Origin: Chloroflexota bacterium
GTDB taxonomy: Bacteria; Chloroflexota; Ktedonobacteria; Ktedonobacterales; Ktedonobacteraceae
DNA length: 43,185 nucleotides
Direction of reading: 5' to 3'
Assembly (NCBI GenBank): GCA_902812455.1
Contig: CADDZH010000037.1
Coordinates: 1 to 43,185, forward strand
Part shown: in pieces, positions 1 through 7,727 of the stretch
Layout of the letters: each line of letters opens with the position of its first letter
Position numbering within the stretch: position 1 is the stretch's first letter
The notes under the pieces: generated by a model
What the model was told of the DNA's origin: nothing
Database searches by the model: none
Seen by the model: the letters and a program-made list of their open reading frames with translations, nothing else
Program-made: the position numbers and the translations under genes

Positions 1-200
1 CCTGAAGACAACCTCCCTCATACAAAATATATAGAAAGATATAGTGCGTTGCCTGCCAGTATCTACTGCCTTTTACACCAGTATATCCAGGCGGCCTATC
101 GACATATTCGAGGCTGTTTTCCCAGGAACAGAGATCCTTCGCTGCGCTCAGGATGACATCGACTGGCCCCTTTAAAAATTCTGTTCGTTATGACCGCAAT
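1..200. other. Non-coding leader of the window with one REP-like repeat
   Basis: No convincing gene is visible. The only recognisable item is a copy of a short palindromic intergenic repeat at 131-160, with the core GATCCTTCGCTGCGCTCAGG followed by a GTCAT-type end. The same family recurs at 6211-6238, 11124-11220 and 16836-16905. Confidence 0.5.
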
Positions 201-248
201 AAAAAAGGGCGTTCATCGATGCAACGGTAAGCAGCGATGAATGCCCTT
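201..248 (-). terminator. Rho-independent terminator of the HTH gene
   Basis: Read on the minus strand, a 14-bp stem (plus-strand arms 205-218 and 235-248, with one G-T type mismatch) is followed by a run of six T residues (plus-strand A at 201-206). It lies 20 bases beyond the stop codon of the HTH gene at 269. The hairpin plus T-run is the classical intrinsic terminator layout, so the call is made directly from sequence. Confidence 0.85.
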
Positions 249-268
249 CCCAGCAGGCGAAACCCCTC

Positions 269-508
269 CTATGACGGAAGTTGAGGACCTTTGAGCAGCT
301 TATCCAGCGTGGACTTCTTGATACGATACGCTTGCCTTTTACCGCGGTGAGGCAACGTTACCGCTTCCAATGCGCCGCTTTTAATCCAGCGGCGTACTGT
401 CGTATCATCCACTCGCAAACGGCGCGCAACTTCACGCACCGTTAACAATTCTTCTTCTTCTGCCATAGCAGTTTCTCCATGATGAATAGTAGCACTACGA
501 CGAGGCAT
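269..508 (-). CDS. Excisionase-family helix-turn-helix DNA-binding protein
   Basis: A small protein of 79 residues from the start chosen here. It carries a MerR/excisionase-type winged helix-turn-helix: the stretch LLTVREVARRLRVDDTTVRR followed by WIKSGALEAV and a basic RGKRQAYRI wing is typical of the HTH_17 family. It should bind DNA; the target cannot be read from the sequence. The start at 508 has AAAGGTGG about eight bases upstream. An internal ATG at 466 (MAEEEELL) also has a good GGAG and would give a 65-residue protein containing the whole domain. The gene stands alone, has its own terminator at 201-248, and has a small hairpin (GGTTCC/GGAACC, 530-546) in its leader. It could be a stand-alone regulator or a remnant of a mobile element. 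Confidence 0.8.
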   Translation of the reverse strand: MPRRSATIHHGETAMAEEEELLTVREVARRLRVDDTTVRRWIKSGALEAVTLPHRGKRQAYRIKKSTLDKLLKGPQLPS

Positions 509-839
509 GTGTGTACCACCTTTGCCTGGGTTCCTTTCGGGAACCCCCCTACAATACAAACAACTATCAACTTTTATCCCAGAACACTCTGAGACATGTT
601 ACACTAGCATCTGCAAGCATCTTGTTGATCTTCACCATTCTTTATTCCCTTTCGTCAGAAGAACGAATGGTGAGAAAAATGTGATAACACTGCTTGCTAG
701 CTAACTATACTATACATTTCGGCACAAACATACTAAAATAAAGCAAATGAGCAGGTTGCGAGTTGTATTTTTCTCTTCCCACATAAGAGTTTACCAATTT
801 ACTATCGCTCGATAAGAATATATATGAGAAAGGATGTCT
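509..839. other. Divergent intergenic region with two inverted repeats
   Basis: This spacer separates the leftward HTH gene from the rightward metallophosphoesterase. It holds a small hairpin at 530-546 in the HTH leader and an 8-bp perfect inverted repeat CACCATTC/GAATGGTG at 633-640 and 665-672. The second could be an operator for either gene. I see no clean sigma-70 promoter. Short reading frames here have no coding character. Confidence 0.45.
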
Positions 840-2186
840 ATGCCAGATATTAAACTGATCATAAGCGACCTTCACCTGGCCGATGGCCAGCCCCTGCTCG
901 ATGGCTTTGGTGAGGCACAGCAAGCTGCGCTAGAAGGATTGATTGCCGCGACCGGCTCCACAGGCCCGCTAGGTAATGCCAGTGATATTGAATTGATCAT
1001 CAATGGTGATTGCTTCGATTTTGTGGTCGTTCCTCCCTACGATCTCAACGGAATGATCAATAACTCTACCGCAATGGAAAAGATGAAAAAGATTGTGACT
1101 GCTCACCCTCACTTTTTTGAGGCGCTCTCTCATTTTATAGAGCAGCCGGGTCACCATCTCACGTTTATCACGGGAAATCACGATATCGAGTTGTGCTTCC
1201 CTGAGGTGTGCGCATACATCGCAGAGACAATTGGCGTGGCACTAGAGGATCGGCGTGTATACTTTTGTCCTACACGCTTCTACCTTCCCTTGCCGGATGT
1301 GTATATCGAGCATGGCAACCAGTATGACTTCTGGAACCAGGCCTCAGCGGGCGTATGGGATGAAGAGGGGCAGCTCATCAATCCTCATCTTGAGAGTATT
1401 GCATTACCTGCCGGGACGCTCTACTTCCAGCATGCTGCTTACCCCATCAGCATGCAATATAACTACTTTGACCATTTTGAGCCGCCGATGAACACTATAC
1501 GCCAGTACGCCCTGCTTTGCCTGCTGAACCCTGACATCGTGATCGAGGTTATCAGCCGCGTTATGGAGTTGCTTGCGCCGCCACGCCCGGCGCTTGACAA
1601 TCTCGCGCCGGGGGAAGAGCATATACCGGCCAGGCTCTTCGAGCAGGCGATGCTGGATTTCGCGGCCTTCCAGCAGGACACAGAAGCGCGCAGGCCACAA
1701 CAGGCTAAGCCGCGTGAACTGGATCGCGAGCAAGCGCGGGCAAATACATTGATCGAGTACAATATGCTCCGGGAAACGCTGGCCTTGCCGCTTATTGAAG
1801 CGGTTACCGCCATCTGCACGCCGGCCACGTACCAGATGGGGGAAGATGTAGCCAGAGGAATGCACGCCGTGCTGAGCAGCAGGCCGCAGCTTCGTTACGC
1901 TATCGCGGGTCACACACATATGGCACGTATCGATCCCATCAACAATGGAACACAAAGCTATCTGAACACATCGAGCTGGACAACGCATTTCGCTCAGCCT
2001 GCCCCTGGCGATGTTACCCCGGCTCTGGTGGAGTGGTTACGCAAGCCCGACTGGTCAAACATCCCTCTGCGGGACGTGACACAGCGAATCTTCGCTATGG
2101 TCACCTCCAGTGACAGTGGGCCATCTAGCGCCAGCCTATGTGTCTGGGAAGGCGGAAGCAAAGGGAGCTATCGCGTGCTCGCATAG
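840..2186 (+). CDS. Calcineurin-like metallophosphoesterase
   Basis: A 448-residue cytoplasmic protein with the metallophosphoesterase metal ligands in order: SDLHL (D10, H12), NGDCFD (D57), GNHD (N113, H114), EHGNQYD (H157) and AGHTH near residue 357. The first blocks resemble UDP-2,3-diacylglucosamine hydrolase-type and other large dinuclear-metal phosphoesterases. A substrate cannot be assigned, and a lipid A role is unlikely in a Chloroflexota-like host. An ATG at 834 lies inside the ribosome binding site GAGAAAGGA. The ATG at 840 is six bases after that site and is taken as the start. The stop is 19 bases before polA, so the two genes are probably co-transcribed, which might suggest a nucleotide or nucleic-acid substrate (inference). 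Confidence 0.85.
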   Translation: MPDIKLIISDLHLADGQPLLDGFGEAQQAALEGLIAATGSTGPLGNASDIELIINGDCFDFVVVPPYDLNGMINNSTAMEKMKKIVTAHPHFFEALSHFIEQPGHHLTFITGNHDIELCFPEVCAYIAETIGVALEDRRVYFCPTRFYLPLPDVYIEHGNQYDFWNQASAGVWDEEGQLINPHLESIALPAGTLYFQHAAYPISMQYNYFDHFEPPMNTIRQYALLCLLNPDIVIEVISRVMELLAPPRPALDNLAPGEEHIPARLFEQAMLDFAAFQQDTEARRPQQAKPRELDREQARANTLIEYNMLRETLALPLIEAVTAICTPATYQMGEDVARGMHAVLSSRPQLRYAIAGHTHMARIDPINNGTQSYLNTSSWTTHFAQPAPGDVTPALVEWLRKPDWSNIPLRDVTQRIFAMVTSSDSGPSSASLCVWEGGSKGSYRVLA

Positions 2187-2205
2187 ATGATAAGGAAAAC
2201 ACACT

Positions 2206-5200
2206 ATGACAACACAACATACTGATGATCGAACTTGTCAGAAGCAGGCAGAGGAAAGCGCCAGCGCTCCTGCCACAAAGCGCAAGAAGCTGGTATTGAT
2301 CGATGGGCACGCCATGATCCACCGCGCTTTCCATGCCGTGCCGGAGAACTTGACGAGCAGCAGTGGTGAGCCTGTTAACGCCACTTTTGGCTTCACTTCT
2401 ATGCTCATGAAGGCCCTGCTCGAGGAGAAACCGGCATATATCGCCATGACTTTTGACCGGCCAGCGCCCACGTTCCGCCATGAGCAATTCGCCGCATACA
2501 AGGCGCAGCGGCCCATACTGCCCGATAACATACGACCACAGTTTGCGCGTATCCGCCAGGTTGTGCAGGCCTTCGGTATTCCCATTTATGAAAAAGATGG
2601 CTACGAGGCAGACGATGTGCTGGGAACACTTTCGAGACAGGCAGTACAGCAAGGGGTTGAGACCATCATCTATACAGGTGATATGGATACGTTGCAACTG
2701 GTCGATGAGCATGTGATTGTGAAAGTCGCCAAGCGCGGCATTACCGAGATCACCGAATACGATACAGAAGCAGTCAAGGCGCGTTATGGCCTCGCACCGG
2801 CACAGCTTCCCGATTTCAAAGGCCTGGTTGGCGATAAATCCGATAATATTCCTGGCGTGCCGGGTATCGGCGAGAAAACGGCCAGCAAGCTCATTCAAGA
2901 TTATGGCAGTCTTGAAAATCTCCTCGCTCACCTGGATGAATTAAGGCCCAAAGAGCGCAAACTCCTGAGTGAACACAGCCAGCAGGCCGAGGAGAGCAAG
3001 CACCTGGCAACGATCGTGCTGGACGCGCCCGTTCAACTTGACCTGGAGGCCTGCCGTATTGAGCGGCTGCAACCGGACAAAGTGCTGGCGATATTCCGCG
3101 AGCTAGAGTTTCGCTCAATGGTCGAGAAGGCACGCGCGCTCTTCCGAGAACTGGGGTTATCTTCCTCAACAGAGAATAGCACTCAAGCGGCAGAAAAGAG
3201 CGAAACCACAATCAGCAGGGAAGAAGAGCAGCAGCCAGAAACAGCACTCGCGCCAGAATCATCAGAAGAGGAAGAAAATCTTTTGTATGCGGCGCCTATA
3301 GGCATCGTCCCTGTCTTGACACCACCTCTACCACCCGTAGGGGCGCAATATATTGCGCCCACCACTACAACACCCACCACTCCGGCATCCCATGCTGCAG
3401 CCGTCACGTCGAATATTGGCGCTGGCGCCGGTATGGAGACAACAGAGTATGCTTCAACAGAGCCTGCTGCTGTACAATTAGACCTCTTTGGAGCAGAAGA
3501 ACAAAAGCGCGAAGTTGTGCAAAGATTGCGCCTGCCGAGTATTGCCAGTGTACCCATTATCGACGAGGGAACGACGAAGTCCACGGATACGATGATCGTG
3601 CAAAGCAAGGAAGCGCTGCACGTGCTCATCAAAAGCTTGCGTGACACAGGAACATTCGCACTTGATACCGAAACAACCTCTGACGATCCCTGGCACGGGG
3701 AATTAGTCGGCATCTCCATTTCAATGGCCCCCGGAGAAGCTTATTACATCCCGGTTGGGCATGTTCTCACCCCAGATAATCAGGAGACCGGCCCCCAGCT
3801 CCCACTTTCATACGTGCTCGAACAATTGCAGCCTGTCCTCGAAGATGCCGCCATTCGCAAGTATATGCACAACGCTAAGTACGACATGCTGATCCTGGCA
3901 CGCAACGGCATTACCCTGCGGGGGCTGGCGTTTGATACCATGCTCGGGGCCTACCTCACCAATCCAGGACAGCGCGGCCTCGGCCTGAAAGACCAGGTCT
4001 TCCAGCGCTTGAACATCCTCATGACACCCATTGCCCAGCTCATCGGCACGGGTAGCAAGATGATCAGCATAGCGCAGGTGCCGGTGCGAGCCGTGGCTGA
4101 TTATGCCGGCGCCGATGCCGACATGACCTTGCGCCTGGTTGAGCCAATTAAGGCCGACTTGCGGCGCCTCGGCCTGCTTGACCTCTATTACAATGTCGAG
4201 TTGCCGCTGCTACCCGTTCTTTTGCAAATGGAGATGCACGGCGTTGCGCTTGACGCTGATTTCCTTCACGAATTCGACGAAAAATTGACGGAGCAGATCA
4301 AGGCCCTTGAGCAGCAGATTTATGCTTCCGTTGGCCACCAGTTCAACATCAACTCCACCAGGCAGCTTGGTGATATCCTTTTCGGTGAACTGAAGCTGCC
4401 TTCGGGCAAGAAGACAAAAACAGGCTATTCAGTGAGCGCCGATGTTATCGAGGGCTTGCGGGGCAAGCATCCCATGGTCGATTACCTGCTGGAATACCGG
4501 CAGCTCACCAAGCTCAAATCAACCTATGTTGACGGCCTGCTGGCCCTCATGGACCCGGTAACCGGCCGCGTCCACACCTCGTTCAATCAAACGGTAGCCT
4601 CCAGTGGGCGGCTATCTTCCAGCAACCCGAACCTGCAAAATATTCCTGTGCGCACCGAGTTAGGCCGGCAGATTCGTCGCGCCTTTATTGCCGACCCCAG
4701 CTATGTCCTGCTCACTGCTGACTACTCGCAGTTCGAGCTACGCATCCTGGCCCATATCACCCACGAGCCGCGCCTGGTCGAAGCCTTCAGCAAGGATGAG
4801 GATATCCATACGATCACGGCAGCTTCTCTCTTCAATGTGCCCGCCTCTGCTGTCACAAAAGACCAGCGCAGGCTGGCAAAAACGGTCGTCTACGCTGTGT
4901 TGTATGGCCAATCTGCTTTTGGCCTTGCCCAGATTACCGGCATGAGCAATAGCGAAGCTGCTGATTTCATCAGGCGCTACCACGAGACCTTCCCCAGCGT
5001 CAAGGTCTACGTGGATCGCACGCTGAGCCAGGCGTACCAGCAGGGCTACGTCAATACGCTCTATGGGCGCAAGCGTTTCATTCCAGACATGCGCTCGCTG
5101 CCTCCTGTCGAGCGGCAGGCGCTCGAACGTGAAGCAATCAACATGCCCATCCAGGGCACAAACGCCGATCTGATCAAAATCGCCATGATTCGCATCCAGC

Positions 5201-5403
5201 ACGCCCTGGAAGAGAAGCGGCTCAAGACGCGTATGATCCTGCAAGTCCACGACGAGCTCGTCTTCGAGGTGGCTGTTGAGGAACTGGAACGCGCCCGGCG
5301 ACTGATCAAGACTTTGATGGAGGACGTGGCCAAGCTGGATGTGCCCATCAAGGTCGAGATGAAGGTTGGCAAAAACTGGTACCAGGCCGAGCCGATGGAG
5401 TAG
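2206..5403 (+). CDS. polA: DNA polymerase I
   Basis: Family A DNA polymerase for repair and Okazaki fragment processing. The N-terminal 5' nuclease domain spans about residues 28-310 (LIDGHAMIHRAFHA, EADDVLGT, GDKSDNIPGVPGIGEKTA). The 3'-5' exonuclease domain (about 455-640) keeps the proofreading residues: DTET (D487, E489), N556-x3-D560 and Y633-x3-D637. The polymerase domain has motif A DYSQFELR (D839), motif B RRLAKTVVYAVLYG (K892) and motif C QVHDELVFE (D1016). At 1065 residues it is well over 100 longer than the 928-residue E. coli enzyme. Much of the excess is a Pro/Thr/Ala/Glu-rich linker at about 316-450, which includes a palindromic repeat at 3341-3360. Tyr896 occupies the O-helix position that is Phe762 in E. 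coli. Start: ATG with AAGGA eight bases upstream. Confidence 0.97.
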   Translation: MTTQHTDDRTCQKQAEESASAPATKRKKLVLIDGHAMIHRAFHAVPENLTSSSGEPVNATFGFTSMLMKALLEEKPAYIAMTFDRPAPTFRHEQFAAYKAQRPILPDNIRPQFARIRQVVQAFGIPIYEKDGYEADDVLGTLSRQAVQQGVETIIYTGDMDTLQLVDEHVIVKVAKRGITEITEYDTEAVKARYGLAPAQLPDFKGLVGDKSDNIPGVPGIGEKTASKLIQDYGSLENLLAHLDELRPKERKLLSEHSQQAEESKHLATIVLDAPVQLDLEACRIERLQPDKVLAIFRELEFRSMVEKARALFRELGLSSSTENSTQAAEKSETTISREEEQQPETALAPESSEEEENLLYAAPIGIVPVLTPPLPPVGAQYIAPTTTTPTTPASHAAAVTSNIGAGAGMETTEYASTEPAAVQLDLFGAEEQKREVVQRLRLPSIASVPIIDEGTTKSTDTMIVQSKEALHVLIKSLRDTGTFALDTETTSDDPWHGELVGISISMAPGEAYYIPVGHVLTPDNQETGPQLPLSYVLEQLQPVLEDAAIRKYMHNAKYDMLILARNGITLRGLAFDTMLGAYLTNPGQRGLGLKDQVFQRLNILMTPIAQLIGTGSKMISIAQVPVRAVADYAGADADMTLRLVEPIKADLRRLGLLDLYYNVELPLLPVLLQMEMHGVALDADFLHEFDEKLTEQIKALEQQIYASVGHQFNINSTRQLGDILFGELKLPSGKKTKTGYSVSADVIEGLRGKHPMVDYLLEYRQLTKLKSTYVDGLLALMDPVTGRVHTSFNQTVASSGRLSSSNPNLQNIPVRTELGRQIRRAFIADPSYVLLTADYSQFELRILAHITHEPRLVEAFSKDEDIHTITAASLFNVPASAVTKDQRRLAKTVVYAVLYGQSAFGLAQITGMSNSEAADFIRRYHETFPSVKVYVDRTLSQAYQQGYVNTLYGRKRFIPDMRSLPPVERQALEREAINMPIQGTNADLIKIAMIRIQHALEEKRLKTRMILQVHDELVFEVAVEELERARRLIKTLMEDVAKLDVPIKVEMKVGKNWYQAEPME
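3341..3360. repeat. Perfect 20-bp palindrome inside polA
   Basis: GGGCGCAATATATTGCGCCC is a perfect palindrome in the coding sequence of the polA linker. Its GTAGGGGCG beginning and CGCCC end look like the dispersed intergenic palindromes of this window, such as the one at 16597-16645, which carries GGGCGCGATAAATCGGCCCC. Confidence 0.7.
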
Positions 5404-5422
5404 CGCCAGATTGATGCTTTTT

Positions 5423-5458
5423 TGACGCTAAAAAGGCTTCAAAATGACGCCAAAATGG
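5423..5458 (+). promoter_or_regulatory. Two direct repeats, 22-bp phased, probable operator
   Basis: TGACGCTAAAAAGG (5423-5436) and TGACGCCAAAATGG (5445-5458) are 14-bp direct repeats with 12 matches, beginning exactly 22 bp apart, or about two helical turns. The second copy fills most of the spacer between the proposed -35 and -10. This arrangement suits a dimeric regulator bound to one DNA face. The neighbouring ribbon-helix-helix-like product is a natural autoregulator candidate (inference). Confidence 0.5.
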
Positions 5459-5466
5459 TGTATACT
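5438..5466 (+). promoter_or_regulatory. Probable sigma-70 promoter of the RHH cassette
   Basis: TTCAAA (5438-5443), a 17-bp spacer and TATACT (5461-5466). It lies about 100 bases upstream of the first small gene and overlaps the direct repeats at 5423-5458. Confidence 0.55.
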
Positions 5467-5567
5467 AGCGTTGCATCAAGCAATTGGTAGTCCTCGAAGT
5501 TTCCTGATAATGGATCAATTATCCAGCTATAACATATCAGGGAGCTTTGAATAGTCAAAGGAAGGTA

Positions 5568-5807
5568 ATGATGCAACAGCACCAGCCACAACAAACAGAA
5601 GGCATGAAGCGATTAAGCTTCAACTTCGCTCCAAGTACCTACGATGCTCTTGTAGAGCTAGCAAGAGCGAGAGGAATTTCACTCGCTGATGCTCTTCGTG
5701 ATTCCATCGCGGTCAGCAAATGGTTCTATGATGCACAAAAAGAGGGTGGCAAAATCGTTGTAGAGCGTGAAAATGGCATTCGTGAAATTGTAAGATTGTT
5801 AGTTTAG
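5568..5807 (+). CDS. Small ribbon-helix-helix-like protein, copy 1
   Basis: A 79-residue protein with a predicted short strand (KRLSFNFAPSTYDALVELAR), two helices (ARGISLADALRDSIAVSKWF) and a C-terminal strand pair (GKIVVERENGIREIVRL). The N-terminal strand followed by two helices suggests a MetJ/Arc-type ribbon-helix-helix fold, but the extra C-terminal strands are unusual and I do not recognise a named family. The start is ATG at 5568 or 5571, just after AAAGGAAGG; an upstream TTG lacks support. It is paralogous to the product at 6321-6545, sharing FNF-PS-Y--L--LA-AR and LADALRD/LEDALRD patterns. A membrane protein gene begins 17 bases after its stop. Likely roles are DNA binding and autoregulation, or a scaffold partner of the membrane protein. 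Function unknown. Confidence 0.75.
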   Translation: MMQQHQPQQTEGMKRLSFNFAPSTYDALVELARARGISLADALRDSIAVSKWFYDAQKEGGKIVVERENGIREIVRLLV

Positions 5808-5824
5808 TATAGTTGGATCGTAGA

Positions 5825-6160
5825 ATGGCTGAACAAGAAAGTAATCAGGCTGCTGCATCACACGAACAGCAGCCTGATATCAATATAGACGAGGGTATTG
5901 TTGGATCTATCTCTGCTCGTCGAGTCCTCAAAATAGACATCAAGGCCCGGCAAGATTTGATCCGTTCAATCATTGCCCTGACATTTGTAGCTATATTTGC
6001 ATTGACGGTAATCCTCGCTTTTATCGTCGTCATCCTTTTTAATGGTGACTGGGCAAGCACAAAAGATCTTTTGCAACTTCTCTTTCCGGCTGAAACTGCA
6101 CTCATTGGATCAGCCGTCGGTTTTTATTTTGGCGCCAAAACCGCTGAATCGGATCGTTAG
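5825..6160 (+). CDS. Small two-helix membrane protein
   Basis: A 111-residue protein with a charged N-terminal region of about 50 residues, a strong membrane segment (IIALTFVAIFALTVILAFIV, about 52-76), a short WASTKDLLQLLFPAE loop, and a second shorter segment ALIGSAVGFYFGAK. The PAETALIGSAVGFYFG pattern recurs in small bacterial membrane proteins of unknown function; I cannot name the family with certainty. It has no signal cleavage site and probably inserts as a hairpin with both ends inside. ATG at 5825 is chosen over a TTG at 5813; the ribosome binding site is weak, suggesting coupling to the preceding gene. It sits between the two ribbon-helix-helix-like paralogs, implying a membrane-linked regulatory or stress cassette (inference). 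Confidence 0.7.
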   Translation: MAEQESNQAAASHEQQPDINIDEGIVGSISARRVLKIDIKARQDLIRSIIALTFVAIFALTVILAFIVVILFNGDWASTKDLLQLLFPAETALIGSAVGFYFGAKTAESDR

Positions 6161-6210
6161 GTAAGGTTCAATTTGGGCGAATCGTATTTGACCAGTTGAC
6201 CAGTCCCACC

Positions 6211-6238
6211 ATGTCACCCTGAGCGAAGCGAAGGGTCC
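6211..6238. repeat. REP-like intergenic repeat copy
   Basis: ATGTCACCCTGAGCGAAGCG followed by AAGGGTCC is a second copy of the family seen at 131-160, in the opposite orientation. It lies between the membrane protein and the second RHH-like gene, with no coding around it. Confidence 0.7.
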
Positions 6239-6274
6239 AATGCAACAGCTAAAAGTGCCACCAAATTCCATCGA

Positions 6275-6280
6275 TATAAT
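6275..6280 (+). promoter_or_regulatory. Possible -10 element upstream of RHH copy 2
   Basis: A perfect TATAAT lies 40 bases upstream of the second small gene. No good -35 hexamer is found at the proper distance, so the call is tentative. It would let copy 2 be expressed separately from copy 1. Confidence 0.4.
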
Positions 6281-6320
6281 GTAAAATATAGAAGCCCCAT
6301 GGAACCGGAAGGAGATTAAA

Positions 6321-6545
6321 ATGGAACAATCGACAGAAATGAGACCAAAGCAGCTTATCTTCAACTTTGATCCAAGCATCTATAAAATGCTGGAGGATCT
6401 GGCAAAAGCGCGCAAGGTTCCTCTTGAGGATGCTTTGCGTGATGCGATTGTACTCAATAAGCGGCTTTATGACATCCAACAAGCAGGTGCCACTATCCTT
6501 ATAGAGCGTAACGGGAGAATCCGTGAGAAAGTGATCGATTTGTAA
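6321..6545 (+). CDS. Small ribbon-helix-helix-like protein, copy 2
   Basis: A 74-residue paralog of the product at 5568-5807. It has the same architecture: KQLIFNFDPSIYKMLEDLAK strand-helix, KARKVPLEDALRDAIVLNKR helices and a C-terminal strand pair ATILIERNGRIREKVIDL. The start is firm, with GGAAGGAG upstream of ATG. The stop is 16 bases before the GTG start of the aminotransferase, so the cassette may run into that operon. I do not know the function. The shared fold and flanking of a membrane protein suggest that the two copies may form a heterodimer or act as paired regulators. Confidence 0.75.
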   Translation: MEQSTEMRPKQLIFNFDPSIYKMLEDLAKARKVPLEDALRDAIVLNKRLYDIQQAGATILIERNGRIREKVIDL

Positions 6546-6560
6546 TGAGGGAGCTTTTTT

Positions 6561-7727
6561 GTGCGGCTATCTCAACTGGTCAACAGTCTTCCACCGTATC
6601 ACTTCGCCAACACAAAAAAGAAAATTGCCGAGCGCAAAGCAGCGGGCGTGGACGTGATCAGCCTCTCGATGGGAGACCCCGACCTGCCCGCACCTCAAGT
6701 GGTAATTGAGCGCCTTTGCGCGGAATTACAAAACCCGGAGAACACACGCTACCCCGAATATCGCGGGATGCGCGCGCTGCATGAGGCTATATGCGGGTGG
6801 TTCGAGCGGCGCTTCGGCGTACATCTGGTTCCGGAGCGCGATATTTTACCGCTGCTCGGCTCAAAGGAGGGGCTGGCTTACGTTGCCGCTGCCGTCCTCA
6901 ATCCCGGCGACATTGCACTTCTCCCAGATCCCTATTACACCGTCTATCTCACAGGAAGCACAACCGCAGGCGCTCAACCTTACCTGCTGCCTCTCCTGGA
7001 AGAGAACGGCTACCTCCCCGATCTTGATAGCATTCCCCAGCATGCGCTGGCAAAAGCACGCCTCCTCTGGCTCAACTACCCCAATAATCCCACGACCGCT
7101 TGCGCTGGACGCAGCTTTTTTGAAAAGGCCGTCGAGTTTGCCCGCCGGCATAACCTGGTTATCGTTCACGACATGGCCTATGCCGAGGTCTACTTTGAAG
7201 ATTTCCGACCTATGAGTATCCTGCAAATCCCCGGGGCGTTCGATGTTGCCGTTGAACTTCACTCCCTCAGCAAAACATATAATATGGCCGGGTTCCGCGT
7301 CGGGATGCTGGTAGGGAATGCCGAACTCGTCGATGCCGTAGCGCGTTTGAAGAGTAATATTGATAGCGGCATGTTCCGGCCTATCCAGTATGCCGCCATT
7401 GAAGCGCTTCACCTGCCGGCTTCATGGATCGTGGAACGCAATGCAATCTATCGCCGCCGCCGTGATATGCTGGTGGAAGGATGCAATGCCATAGGCATGT
7501 ACGCACAGACCCCAAAAGCAGGCCTCTACGTCTGGGCTGCAATACCGGAGGGCTTCACTGCTCGTGATTTCGTAAACTGGCTCTTCGACAAAACTGGCGT
7601 GCTCCTGACCCCAGGCACCAACTTTGGCGCTATGGGCGAGGGCTATGTGCGTATCTCTATGACAGCCCCAGACGAACGCATTGCAACAGCTATCAAACGC
7701 ATACAGGCAGCGCTAGAAGGGTCTTAA
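6561..7727 (+). CDS. Class I/II PLP aminotransferase, LL-diaminopimelate aminotransferase-like
   Basis: A 388-residue fold-type I aminotransferase. The PLP lysine is K238 in SLSKTYNMAGFRVGML, and the substrate-carboxylate arginine is R364 in GYVRISM. Other family blocks are present: SMGDPDLPAP, YPEYRGMRALHEA, LLGSKEGLAYVA, PDPYYTVY and WLNYPNNPT. The GSKEG and NYPNNPT pattern is close to LL-diaminopimelate aminotransferases (DapL), which convert tetrahydrodipicolinate to LL-diaminopimelate for lysine and cell wall synthesis, but aspartate/alanine aminotransferases of the same subfamily cannot be excluded. Start GTG at 6561 has GAGGGAG seven bases upstream. Its TAA abuts the ATG of the next gene, so the two are translationally linked. 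Confidence 0.88.
   Translation: MRLSQLVNSLPPYHFANTKKKIAERKAAGVDVISLSMGDPDLPAPQVVIERLCAELQNPENTRYPEYRGMRALHEAICGWFERRFGVHLVPERDILPLLGSKEGLAYVAAAVLNPGDIALLPDPYYTVYLTGSTTAGAQPYLLPLLEENGYLPDLDSIPQHALAKARLLWLNYPNNPTTACAGRSFFEKAVEFARRHNLVIVHDMAYAEVYFEDFRPMSILQIPGAFDVAVELHSLSKTYNMAGFRVGMLVGNAELVDAVARLKSNIDSGMFRPIQYAAIEALHLPASWIVERNAIYRRRRDMLVEGCNAIGMYAQTPKAGLYVWAAIPEGFTARDFVNWLFDKTGVLLTPGTNFGAMGEGYVRISMTAPDERIATAIKRIQAALEGS

Noticed and set aside
1404..1988. Minus-strand frame of 194 codons
   Set aside because: It lies wholly inside the metallophosphoesterase gene in antisense and looks compositionally random.
5404..5436. Possible terminator after polA (CTTTTT/AAAAAG stem)
   Set aside because: The stem is only A-T pairs with a 7-base loop and no T-run; the segment is better explained by the direct repeats.
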